Below are positions 25,000-31,457 of a stretch of DNA of 34,763 nt, in pieces. The notes beneath the pieces are model-generated. The model made no database searches, was not told the DNA's origin, and saw only the letters and a list, made by a program, of their open reading frames with translations. The stretch is from a virus: the IMG/VR virus record IMGVR_UViG_3300031963_000507, positions 1-34,763 of that record. One strand, given 5' to 3'. Both the position numbers and the translations under genes were made by a program. The stretch's first letter is position 1; each line of letters begins with the position of its first letter.

Positions 25000-25536
25000 A
25001 TGAGTGATATTTTTGACACAGCCATTATCTCAATATTAGAGAATGAAGGCGGTTTTAGTAATGATCCTACGGATCGCGGCGGGCGCACTCAGTACGGAAT
25101 CACGCAGGCCACTTATGATGGCTGGAATGATAGCAAAGACAAAAAGCGCGTTGATGTTGCTAAAATAACACATGAAGAAGCAATAGAAATTTACCGCGCT
25201 AACTACTGGAACGCGGGCAAGTTTGAACTAATCGAAAGCCCCCTTATTGCTAGCAAGCTCTTTGACCTTGCCGTTAATTGCGGCGTTGGCGCGGCCTCTA
25301 TCCTGCTGCAGGATGCCGTCAATATTTGTAGCAGGGCGCAGCTAAGCCTTGACGGCTCAATCGGTCCTAAGACCGCGCAGGCGGCAAACGCCATAGATGA
25401 AACTTTGCTGTATAACATGGTGCGCTTTCTGGCCGCCCACCGCTATTTAAACCTCATTAACAAAAGCCCTGATCAAGTGAAATTCCGCCGGGGCTGGTTA
25501 TTGCGCCTTTCAAAAGACAACATCCCAAAGGATTAA
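25000..25536 (+). CDS. Endolysin, GH108 family with C-terminal peptidoglycan-binding part
   Basis: The 178-residue product has the GH108 (ZliS-type) signature near its N-terminus: LENEGGFSNDPTDRGGRTQYG followed by ITQATYDGW. The catalytic Glu is likely Glu16 in EGG. The C-terminal half (LFDLAVNCGVGAAS..LLQDAV, LDGSIGPKTAQAAN, RYLNLINKSP..FRRGWLLRL) matches the PG_binding_3 part normally joined to this family. The size is typical. It cleaves the glycan backbone of peptidoglycan at lysis. No signal peptide is seen, so release depends on the holin encoded next. Confidence 0.9.
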   Translation: MSDIFDTAIISILENEGGFSNDPTDRGGRTQYGITQATYDGWNDSKDKKRVDVAKITHEEAIEIYRANYWNAGKFELIESPLIASKLFDLAVNCGVGAASILLQDAVNICSRAQLSLDGSIGPKTAQAANAIDETLLYNMVRFLAAHRYLNLINKSPDQVKFRRGWLLRLSKDNIPKD

Positions 25537-25542
25537 AGGTTT

Positions 25543-26067
25543 ATGGCTGGCACTTGGAAAGAGATTGTTGCAACCGTTGCCCCCACCCTGGCAACAGCAA
25601 TAGGCGGACCTCTTTCTGGTTTGGCCGTTGCCGCTCTTGGTGATGTCTTTGGCTTATCGGATGCAACACAAGAACAAGTTGCTGCAGCCGTTGCCGGGGC
25701 GCGGCCAGACGACCTACTAAAGATAAAACAAGCTGAGATAGCTTTTGCACAGCGGATGCGCGAGCTTGAAATAGACTTAGTGCGCATTTCGGCTGGTGAT
25801 AGGGATTCAGCGCGGCAAAGACAGATAGCGGTAAAAGACAAGATGCCCGCCCTGCTGGCAACCGCCGTGAGTTTAGGCTTTTTCGGGGTGCTGGTTTACC
25901 TGCTGCAAAACCAGATGCCCGAAAGCGGGAAAGAGGTTATCTTGCTGCTTATCGGGGCGCTATCCCGCGAGTTTGGGAACATCATGTCATACTATTTTGG
26001 CAGCAGCTCTGGATCAGAGCAAAAGACAAAAATAATGGCAGACCAGCTCAAAGGCGATGCCAAGTAG
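25543..26067 (+). CDS. Holin, 3TM type (GTA holin-like)
   Basis: The 174-residue product has three hydrophobic segments: ~9-32 (PTLATAIGGPLSGLAVAALG), ~103-122 (LLATAVSLGFFGVLVYLL) and ~131-148 (VILLLIGALSREFGNIM). It ends in YYFGSSSGSEQKTKIM, a frequent end in 3TM holins described for gene-transfer agents and related phages. A charged helical linker lies between. It follows the endolysin by 6 bp and would make membrane holes for its release. Its last 20 bp overlap a convergent minus-strand gene. Confidence 0.75.
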   Translation: MAGTWKEIVATVAPTLATAIGGPLSGLAVAALGDVFGLSDATQEQVAAAVAGARPDDLLKIKQAEIAFAQRMRELEIDLVRISAGDRDSARQRQIAVKDKMPALLATAVSLGFFGVLVYLLQNQMPESGKEVILLLIGALSREFGNIMSYYFGSSSGSEQKTKIMADQLKGDAK

Positions 26068-26497
26068 AATTATAGCAATCGGTGTTCCATACCCCGCGTG
26101 AATCAAGCACCGCATCTATCTGTGCGCCGCTGTAGGGGTCATAAAAGTTGTTAGTATCAAGTGTGGCGTATCCCCGCCGTAAAAGCGCTATGGCAATATT
26201 TTGAATGTTCGCCCCGGTAAGGCCGCTGATTCTGCATATGCCCGATAATCGGTTGCACTCAGTAAACCCGAACCGCAGCATGGAGTTTAGCAATTCTAAA
26301 GTGTCATAGGGGCATTTTTCCGTTGCCTTAAACCCCTTTATCCCCACCACCTGATAGTTCATTCCATCTAAGCGGATAAACACTAACCCCTGGCTGTTTA
26401 TAAAGGCCGTTGGCGCGGTGCTAAACTTAATGATTAGAAGTATAAAAAAAACCGCCACTGCTGCAATGACGGTTCTCTTTAGGTGCTTTTTCTGCAT
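26048..26497 (-). CDS. Membrane-anchored SNase-like (thermonuclease fold) protein, possibly degenerate
   Basis: The 149-residue product has a basic N-terminus and a hydrophobic segment (TVIAAVAVFFILLIIKF), so it is exported or anchored. The rest resembles staphylococcal nuclease order: FIRLDGMNYQVVGIKGFKATEKCP at the GIDAPE region, GANIQNIAIALLRRGYATL for the D-V-x-x-x-L-x-x-G-x-A strand and helix, and YSGAQIDAVLDSRGVWN for the end. The usual catalytic Asp/Arg/Glu set is not clear (GIKG instead of GIDA), so activity is doubtful. AAAGGAG lies before the ATG. It lies immediately downstream of a regulator-like gene. Confidence 0.5.
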   Translation of the reverse strand: MQKKHLKRTVIAAVAVFFILLIIKFSTAPTAFINSQGLVFIRLDGMNYQVVGIKGFKATEKCPYDTLELLNSMLRFGFTECNRLSGICRISGLTGANIQNIAIALLRRGYATLDTNNFYDPYSGAQIDAVLDSRGVWNTDCYNSTWHRL

Positions 26498-26508
26498 AGG
26501 AATCTCCT

Positions 26509-27084
26509 TTAATGCGTTTGAATGAAGTCATCTAATTCTTTGTAAAACGATTGCATATTCTTTAAGGATTCAATGCTGGCGATATCGATACCGTAATCAG
26601 CAGCAAATAATTTGATGGCTGCTTTAAGCGCAAAATCTATCGACCTAGCTTTATCTGATTCCTTTATGCTTTTTAATTTTTCTTTATTTATAAAGGCATG
26701 CAGGCCAATAAGTTTTATTTTAATCTCGCCATCTTGCTTACTAAAGGCAACCCTAAGCACATAGACGGGGCATCCCAAATGAATTACGCCGTAACTGTAC
26801 TCTTTTTCTTGATAGGCAAGATAACGAGGCACGGCAATATTTAGGCCGTCAAGTAAGAGCGCATCTTCATGGCGCAAATCGGATTGCACTGTAATCAGTG
26901 CATGTTTGACCTTTTCAGGGATAGGGCGATCCGCATAGTAGTTTGTAATATTCGCTGAATTAAAAGTTCTGTTGAGCTTTTGCGCGAGCTTCTTAGCTAG
27001 ATTTCGATTGGTATATGGCACGCCGCCATTCGCCTGAGTAATCGAGGCGATTATATTTTTCAGCTCTTTTATATCATTATTCAT
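26509..27084 (-). CDS. Possible helix-turn-helix regulator
   Basis: The 191-residue product is not assigned to a known family. Residues ~20-60 (PYTNRNLAKKLAQKLNRTF, NSANITNYYADRPIPEKV) look like a lambda-repressor-type helix-turn-helix. The C-terminal ~120 residues are mixed alpha/beta without a visible Ser-Lys self-cleavage pair. It has its own candidate promoter, ending only ~8 bases before the ATG, and a weak GGA ribosome site, which is reminiscent of weakly translated phage repressor messages. It is a candidate for the factor acting on the three dyads, by inference only. Confidence 0.45.
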   Translation of the reverse strand: MNNDIKELKNIIASITQANGGVPYTNRNLAKKLAQKLNRTFNSANITNYYADRPIPEKVKHALITVQSDLRHEDALLLDGLNIAVPRYLAYQEKEYSYGVIHLGCPVYVLRVAFSKQDGEIKIKLIGLHAFINKEKLKSIKESDKARSIDFALKAAIKLFAADYGIDIASIESLKNMQSFYKELDDFIQTH

Positions 27085-27098
27085 TGACTAATCCATTT

Positions 27099-27126
27099 TT
27101 TATAGTATGTTTGCGGTTAAGCAAAA
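27099..27126 (-). promoter_or_regulatory. Candidate promoter of the regulator-like gene
   Basis: On the minus strand, TTTTGC (27121-27126) and TATAAA (27099-27104) are 16 bases apart. Transcription would begin near 27092, leaving only about 8 bases before the start codon at 27084. Confidence 0.4.
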
Positions 27127-27153
27127 TGGCTCCATCACCATTGCTTTAAAATC

Positions 27154-27201
27154 GCGCCCCGCTGCTTTTTACCCTATTAACGGCGGGGCGCTTCTTTTTT
27201 T
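27154..27201 (+). terminator. Strong terminator facing + transcription
   Basis: GCGCCCCGC (27154-27162) pairs perfectly with GCGGGGCGC (27183-27191), followed on the + strand by TTCTTTTTTTT. On the minus strand only GATTTTAAAG follows, a poorer ending. It would stop + transcripts that run out of the lysis cassette, and may also weakly end the minus gene at 27200. Confidence 0.75.
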
Positions 27202-27433
27202 ATGCTTCCAATGTTTGCCCTTTAAATGAAAAAGCAATGCTTTGGAAACCCGTTTTTTTATCTATAACTATGCTTAACCGTGCGGTGTTAACTATCGAAT
27301 ATATCCGCTGGCGGTTTATATTATGATGCGCCGCAAGCTCCTCTATGGCAATTGGAAGCCCTACTATGCCTTCTTTGCCCCACTCTAAAAGAACCATTGA
27401 TAAAATCTCAGTATCACTAAATTTTGTTGCCAT
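27200..27433 (-). CDS. Small HTH-type DNA-binding protein
   Basis: The ATG at 27433 was chosen because GGAG lies 8 bases before it; an ATG at 27466 would add 11 basic residues but has AAGG only 2-3 bases away. The 77-residue product (FSDTEILSMVLLEW, LPIAIEELAAHHNINRQRIY, SIVNTARLSIVIDKKTG) reads as a winged-helix-like fold with a recognition helix at NINRQRIYSIV. It is preceded by dyad O2 and probably controls phage genes. Its target is unknown. Confidence 0.5.
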   Translation of the reverse strand: MATKFSDTEILSMVLLEWGKEGIVGLPIAIEELAAHHNINRQRIYSIVNTARLSIVIDKKTGFQSIAFSFKGQTLEA

Positions 27434-27482
27434 CTTTTTTGCTCCATTCCTTTTTTTGTTTTGCATTGCCTTAACGCTTTAT

Positions 27483-27497
27483 TAAACGTCCTGTTTA
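27483..27497. promoter_or_regulatory. Candidate repressor operator O2
   Basis: TAAAC and GTTTA are perfect arms around GTCCT, sharing AAACGTC and GTTTA with O1. On the minus strand it lies between a possible TTGCAA (-35, 27500-27505) and TAATAA (-10) of a promoter for the small HTH gene. It lies directly after the helicase stop codon. Confidence 0.5.
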
Positions 27498-28721
27498 CTA
27501 TTGCAAGCTAAATCTTCTTATCGGAACCCCGGTTAATTGCCGCCCATTGTTGGTGACTGCCCATCCCTTGTATTGTGGCGAGTTAACAAGCTGTAAATTC
27601 TCTATTTTCCCAAATCGGGTTAGCGTGCCTGCTAAGTCAATAATAAGGGCATTAGCCTTTGACGGGTGCGGGCGCATGGCGCGGCCTATCATTTGGTAGT
27701 ATAGCGCAAGAGAAAGCGTGGGGCGGCCTAATATGAGGCAATCAAGGGCGGGGAAGTCAAACCCCGTTGTAAGAACCCCTACATTGCATATCACTTGCAC
27801 GCTGTCATCTTGCGCCTTGAATGCCTCTAAAAGTTTCTTGCGCTCCTTTTTAGATGTTTTGCCGGATAGCATAACCGCTTTAACATTCGCCTTGCACAGC
27901 TGCTCAGCGCATAATGCGGCCTCCTCAATAAAGGGTAAAAAGATTATGATGCTTTTCCTGCCTAAGCTCAAAGCCCACAAGGCTGAATCGTGCGCCTTTG
28001 CCACAATATCATAGTTCCTAGAGCTTAGGTATTCGCGCATAGAATCTTCATCGAAATCAGACCCCGTTGTATTCAGGGTTAGCGCCAGCGGGTCAAAGTG
28101 AGTGTTGCGCCTATAAACGAGCGGGCATAAATAATTCCCGGCGTATAGCTCTTGAATCTGTGTGACGTGAATAATCTTTTTAAAGTATCTAGGATCCTCG
28201 CGGGGCAGCAAGTTTATTTTACTGTAAGGCTGCGTCTCGTTACCGTAAGCGTTGTATGATTTCATACGATATGGGGTGGCGCTTAGGCCGATAATTCTTT
28301 GCGCGTTTATGCCCTCTAAAAGTTGTTTGTATTGACCCTGCCCTGGCGAGACTAAATGGCATTCATCTATGATAATATTCTTAAAAGACCGCAGCTCCTT
28401 TATGTGGCTTATGGCTGTGCCGATAGTGGTGTATGTAACATGGCGGATCGTGCGTTCCCCGGCGCTGGCCGATAAAATGCCCACTTGCGATTCCGGGAAC
28501 CCATAGCCTATTAGCTTGGAATAGTTTTGTTCTAGAATTTCTTTGTTAGGCTGAAAAACAAGAGTGCGCCCGCTTGTCTCTCTTGCCGTGTTAGCAACAA
28601 CTAGCGATTTACCGCTACCCGTTGGTAAAACGAGAATCCCCGGCGCTGCGCCCTCATGCTTTAAGTGCTTTACGGCTGCGCCTATAGCTTTTTCCTGATA
28701 ATGGCGCAGCTTTATAGTCAC
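27498..28721 (-). CDS. SF2 DNA/RNA helicase (DEAD/DEAH-like)
   Basis: The 407-residue product carries the superfamily 2 motifs in order: PTGSGKS (33-39, Walker A), DECH (119-122, Walker B), LSATP (146-150, motif III) and QMIGRAMRPH (343-352, motif VI). ILSAS and VGVLTTGFDFP lie between. Such phage helicases unwind branched DNA in replication or recombination, or act in repair. The start is GTG at 28721 with a weak site; the upstream gene stops 5 bp earlier. It belongs to the minus-strand early operon. Confidence 0.85.
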   Translation of the reverse strand: MTIKLRHYQEKAIGAAVKHLKHEGAAPGILVLPTGSGKSLVVANTARETSGRTLVFQPNKEILEQNYSKLIGYGFPESQVGILSASAGERTIRHVTYTTIGTAISHIKELRSFKNIIIDECHLVSPGQGQYKQLLEGINAQRIIGLSATPYRMKSYNAYGNETQPYSKINLLPREDPRYFKKIIHVTQIQELYAGNYLCPLVYRRNTHFDPLALTLNTTGSDFDEDSMREYLSSRNYDIVAKAHDSALWALSLGRKSIIIFLPFIEEAALCAEQLCKANVKAVMLSGKTSKKERKKLLEAFKAQDDSVQVICNVGVLTTGFDFPALDCLILGRPTLSLALYYQMIGRAMRPHPSKANALIIDLAGTLTRFGKIENLQLVNSPQYKGWAVTNNGRQLTGVPIRRFSLQ

Positions 28722-28725
28722 GTGA

Positions 28726-28920
28726 TCATGCTCTTTTGGCTATAGCTTCCAGCCACTCAAACTGTGCGGGGCTGATCGTCATAAGGTCATGCAGGCTTTT
28801 AAACTTGCGCTGCAAATCATCTATAAACTTTTCCTCTTGCGGATTTAAGTCATCAACGTTGGCGGCGCGAGCCAGCAGCTCTTGATGCTCAATCATGTAT
28901 TCTCTGTTGCCGATACTCAT
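28726..28920 (-). CDS. Hypothetical small helical protein
   Basis: The 64-residue product (EYMIEHQELLARAANVDDLNPQ, EKFIDDLQRKFKSLHDL, SPAQFEWLEAIAKRA) is three short helices. No family was recognised. It is placed between the HTH-like gene (4-bp overlap) and the helicase, so it may assist DNA metabolism; this is only positional. Confidence 0.5.
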   Translation of the reverse strand: MSIGNREYMIEHQELLARAANVDDLNPQEEKFIDDLQRKFKSLHDLMTISPAQFEWLEAIAKRA

Positions 28921-29159
28921 AAGCTATCCTTTCTCAAATAATCATAAGAGCCAATATTCAAGAGGATTACGCCAGCAACTTCATCGGTTGTGTGACCAAG
29001 TTTTGTTGCGACCTCACCAATGGTTAAGCCCTCTCTAAAGGTATCTAGGATTTTTTGCCTCTGCTCTTGCGGCAATCCCTTTGCGACCTCAGTCCATGGC
29101 TTTGGTGTGTTCTTGAATTTCATTCGAGCTACAAAGAGTTGCATCGATCTCTTACTCAT
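28917..29159 (-). CDS. Small HTH-like protein
   Basis: The 80-residue product has a basic N-terminal part (SKRSMQLFVARMKFKNTPKPW) and a likely helix-turn-helix (ILDTFREGLTIGEVATKLGHTTDEVAGVI, split landmark) seen in small early phage proteins. Its ATG overlaps the stop of the methyltransferase as ATGA and lies just below the stop of the overlapping second frame. A DNA-binding role is inferred. Confidence 0.5.
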   Translation of the reverse strand: MSKRSMQLFVARMKFKNTPKPWTEVAKGLPQEQRQKILDTFREGLTIGEVATKLGHTTDEVAGVILLNIGSYDYLRKDSL

Positions 29160-30021
29160 TGGCAGTCCCCGATTGCTTCAAGGCTTGCTTTAATGAATTG
29201 CGCCGCAACCGCCGGGACAATGGCGTTTCCATAGGCGCGCAATTTAGATGCTCTTGCGGGTATCCCATGAGCCAGCAGACAAATTGAGGGTTCAATGAGC
29301 CTTTGCTTTCCGTCTGAGCAGTCAATCCATGCACCGCCCTGCCAAGCAGGGAATTTAAGGGGACGTTCTTGACTGATTCCGCAGTCCCGTCTTTCCAGTC
29401 CCTGGTTGTTGGTGTCGGCCACATCGCCTGATGGTGCATTGATTGCACTACATGCGCCAGTTGACTGCTGTGTTTCGCACGCTGCATCCAGCGGTAACTG
29501 TAATTTACCGCATCTGATGAGCGACTCGCATTTTCGTCTGCGCAATTCGGCGTGGGCCACATCGCTGGATGCACTTGTTCCCTCAGGTTCGCTGGTGCCG
29601 TCCTGCCCTTGCGCGTGGTGCTGAATTGCCTGTCCATCGCCTCCATACTGCGCGGCGGCAGGCAATCCATTGTATTTGGCGTTGCCCATAATGCTTGCAC
29701 TGCTAGATTGGGCGTTGCGTGCTCCCCCCTGTCCTTGCTGCGCTTGCTGTTCATACGATTCTGGAAGCCTTCTAGTGACTCCTCTATCATTGTAACCCTG
29801 GGTGTGTGCCACAAACCATAATCTATCTCTTTTGTGCGGCGCACCGACACTGCAAGCTGGCAATACCGCCGCCCCCGTGGTGTAACCTTCTCTTTCCAAA
29901 TCATCGGCCACATCATCCCACCACTCGTGGGTAATAGCTGCTGCAACTTGTTCTCCATAGACTGTTTCGGGCTTTCCTGCTCGAATAAGTCTGTAAAATT
30001 CAGGCCAGAGGTGTCGTTCAT
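29152..30021 (-). CDS. Second long gene inside the methyltransferase gene (WPTP-repeat protein)
   Basis: The frame is open on the same strand for 289 codons from the ATG at 30021. That ATG has an AAAAGG ribosome site 8 bases upstream, inside methyltransferase codons. An earlier ATG at 30093 without a good site adds 24 residues. The product has five WPTP-like blocks (WHTPR ~71, HATPN ~101, WATPN ~112, WPTPN ~155, WPTPT ~201) and ends with LNPQFVCWLMGYPQEH. These segments look like a conserved phage protein family known by sequence pattern only. The function is unknown; it may work with the methyltransferase. Some conservation could be a shadow of the other frame. Confidence 0.6.
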   Translation of the reverse strand: MNDTSGLNFTDLFEQESPKQSMENKLQQLLPTSGGMMWPMIWKEKVTPRGRRYCQLAVSVRRTKEIDYGLWHTPRVTMIEESLEGFQNRMNSKRSKDRGEHATPNLAVQALWATPNTMDCLPPRSMEAMDRQFSTTRKGRTAPANLREQVHPAMWPTPNCADENASRSSDAVNYSYRWMQRAKHSSQLAHVVQSMHHQAMWPTPTTRDWKDGTAESVKNVPLNSLLGRAVHGLTAQTESKGSLNPQFVCWLMGYPQEHLNCAPMETPLSRRLRRNSLKQALKQSGTANE

Positions 30022-30301
30022 CGTTTTTACCTTTTTGCTTTCCTGCGGTGCTGAACGGCTGACAAGGCGGCGAGCCTGTCCATATTGGCGCATCGTCTGG
30101 TACGCCCGCCAGCTTTAACGCTATAGACCAGCCGCCCAAACCCGCGAAAAAGTGGCATTGGCTAAACCCCTTTAAATCGCCTGGCATGACGTCCTGAATA
30201 GGTCTAGTGTCAACCTCGCCGCTAGCTATCTGACCAGCGGCCATTAAATTCCTGAGCCACTCAGCGCAATACGGGTCTATTTCGTTATAATAGGCGGCCA
30301 T
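29156..30301 (-). CDS. DNA (cytosine-5) methyltransferase, phage type
   Basis: The ATG at 30301 was chosen (AGG 5 bases upstream; a GTG at 30325 adds eight residues). The 381-residue product has C5-methyltransferase motifs: HFFAGLGGW (~51-58, motif I), SPPCQPFS (~77-84, motif IV, catalytic Cys80), YGEQVA (~115-120, motif VI with Glu), HKRDRLWFVA (~156-165, motif VIII) and AYGNAIVP (~356-363, motif X). The ~170 residues before motif IX contain repeated VAHT, MGNA, VAHA and VADT units that line up with WPTP-type motifs in another frame. It probably marks phage DNA against restriction. It overlaps the next gene as ATGA. Confidence 0.9.
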   Translation of the reverse strand: MAAYYNEIDPYCAEWLRNLMAAGQIASGEVDTRPIQDVMPGDLKGFSQCHFFAGLGGWSIALKLAGVPDDAPIWTGSPPCQPFSTAGKQKGKNDERHLWPEFYRLIRAGKPETVYGEQVAAAITHEWWDDVADDLEREGYTTGAAVLPACSVGAPHKRDRLWFVAHTQGYNDRGVTRRLPESYEQQAQQGQGGARNAQSSSASIMGNAKYNGLPAAAQYGGDGQAIQHHAQGQDGTSEPEGTSASSDVAHAELRRRKCESLIRCGKLQLPLDAACETQQSTGACSAINAPSGDVADTNNQGLERRDCGISQERPLKFPAWQGGAWIDCSDGKQRLIEPSICLLAHGIPARASKLRAYGNAIVPAVAAQFIKASLEAIGDCQ

Positions 30302-30309
30302 AGTACCTA

Positions 30310-30555
30310 TCAATCTTCTAAGCACTTAAAAATATAAAGATCGTATGCGTATTGCAAACCTAGCCAGTAACTAGGCGTTTTACCTAAAGCTAAGCAAAAG
30401 CTACGCGCTGTAAACTTAGTTATTTTTTTATGCCCGCTTAAAATGGAATATAGGTTGCCAGGTGTTATTCCCGTCCTAAAAGCAACCTCTTTAGGCCGCA
30501 AATTTAGCCGCTTCATTTCGTCTTTAATAACAATGCCCGGATGTGGTGTTGTCAT
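30310..30555 (-). CDS. HigA/XRE-type HTH regulator without toxin gene
   Basis: The 81-residue product (HPGIVIKDEMKRLNLRPKEVA, RTGITPGNLYSILSGHKKITKFTA) matches the HigA/VapI antitoxin form of the XRE helix-turn-helix. It continues LALGKTPSYWLGLQYAYDLY, the usual end of this family. No HigB-like toxin is adjacent, so it is more likely a phage regulator or an antitoxin that neutralises a host toxin. An AGG ribosome site lies 8 bases before the ATG. The methyltransferase starts 9 bp downstream. Confidence 0.75.
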   Translation of the reverse strand: MTTPHPGIVIKDEMKRLNLRPKEVAFRTGITPGNLYSILSGHKKITKFTARSFCLALGKTPSYWLGLQYAYDLYIFKCLED

Positions 30556-30564
30556 AGCTCATGC

Positions 30565-30960
30565 CTATTTTTTTATTTTTCTTGAATAAACGTAGTTTTT
30601 GGAAAGGCGCACTTGCTCCTCATCCTTGCATTCACATTTTTTGCGGTGTTTTTCCTCTACTGCTAGGAAAAACTTTCGCGCAAACCCCGGCTCATGATTA
30701 TCCTCCTCAGCATCGGAAAAGTTAAAATCTTTTACGTACTGCTTGATTTTATCGTCTGGCAGAACCGTTTTTCCCTTGCCGGAAAATGAGACCAGCCATT
30801 CCAAGTGAGGCTCATCTTCTATTTTTTCTCTAACAGGAGCTATGCTAGATATTGCGATAGAGGCATCTCTATCATGAATATATACGCATGATTCATAGTC
30901 AAGCTGCACTAAAGACCAAGGCGAACCTTTAACGGGTATTCTTTGCATGTAAGCTCTCAT
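30565..30960 (-). CDS. Hypothetical phage protein (DUF7694-like)
   Basis: The 131-residue product begins RAYMQRIPVKGSPWSLVQLDYESCVYIHDRD and has a conserved-looking SDAEEDNHEPGFARKFFLAVE followed by KKCECKDEEQVRLSKNYVY (landmarks split). This pattern resembles a phage family of unknown function, recalled as DUF7694. An AGAGG ribosome site sits 5 bases before the ATG. The tRNA gene lies just upstream in the same direction, so tRNA and message may share a transcript. Confidence 0.55.
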   Translation of the reverse strand: MRAYMQRIPVKGSPWSLVQLDYESCVYIHDRDASIAISSIAPVREKIEDEPHLEWLVSFSGKGKTVLPDDKIKQYVKDFNFSDAEEDNHEPGFARKFFLAVEEKHRKKCECKDEEQVRLSKNYVYSRKIKK

Positions 30961-30976
30961 ACCATCCTCTTTTTTA

Positions 30977-31051
30977 TGGTTGCCGCACTAGGATTTGAAC
31001 CTAGAACGTACCCGTTATGAGCGGGGCGTGTTACCGTTACACCATACGGCA
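30977..31051 (-). tRNA. tRNA with CAU anticodon (Met, or Ile2)
   Basis: On the minus strand the 75-base sequence folds as a full cloverleaf. The acceptor is TGCCGTA/TGCGGCA (one G-T pair), the D stem GTGT/ACAC with loop AACGGTA. The anticodon stem is CCCCG/CGGGT (top pair mismatched) with loop CTCATAA, and the T arm is CTAGG-TTCAAAT-CCTAG. CCA is encoded. The anticodon CAT is at 31017-31019. The stem lacks the three G-C pairs of an initiator. Sequence alone does not separate elongator Met from Ile2 with lysidine. Confidence 0.85.
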
Positions 31052-31058
31052 TATTGTT

Positions 31059-31445
31059 TTATAAGCTGGTTTTAATGCCCGCCTCTTTAAGGGTTTTAGT
31101 TGCCAAATCGAGCCACACGTTAAAGGATTCTTTGAAGTGCGCCTCTGGCTGGAATGAGTCCTTATTGATGACAAGAGCTTGCACAACATTAACCATGTTG
31201 CGCTGAATCTTATTCAGGATTTCTACTGGTGTTTCGCCGCTGGTGACGCGCTGATTTTCTAGGATAAGACGGTTTATCTCGTTGGCGACTTCATCAATTG
31301 TTTTTTTATCCCAAACCTCAACAGCAATTCTTTTGTCCTCCATATCCAGACTATAAGGTGAAAATGCAACGCACCCATTTTGGTTCCCAGCAAGATCTGA
31401 TATATGGTCTGGATTAATCCATTGACCAAATACATTAATAAGCAT
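31059..31445 (-). CDS. Hypothetical protein
   Basis: The 128-residue product starts LINVFGQWINPDHISDLAG, followed by a beta part and long helices (TIDEVANEINRLILENQRV, VEILNKIQRNMVNVVQALVI). The first part resembles small phage proteins that start with INVxGxWINPDHI. No function is known. AAAGGA lies ~8 bases before the ATG, and the tRNA gene follows 8 bp after its stop. Confidence 0.5.
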   Translation of the reverse strand: MLINVFGQWINPDHISDLAGNQNGCVAFSPYSLDMEDKRIAVEVWDKKTIDEVANEINRLILENQRVTSGETPVEILNKIQRNMVNVVQALVINKDSFQPEAHFKESFNVWLDLATKTLKEAGIKTSL

Positions 31446-31457
31446 TGTGTTTTTCCT

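Noticed and set aside
29406-30118. Several open frames on the + strand across the methyltransferase region
   Set aside because: They are antisense to two same-strand frames with recognisable motifs, lack ribosome sites and show no family pattern.
30583-30598. AAACGTAGTTTTT resembling the operator dyads
   Set aside because: The spacing is 3 instead of 5, it lies in coding sequence, and the arms are imperfect outside the core.
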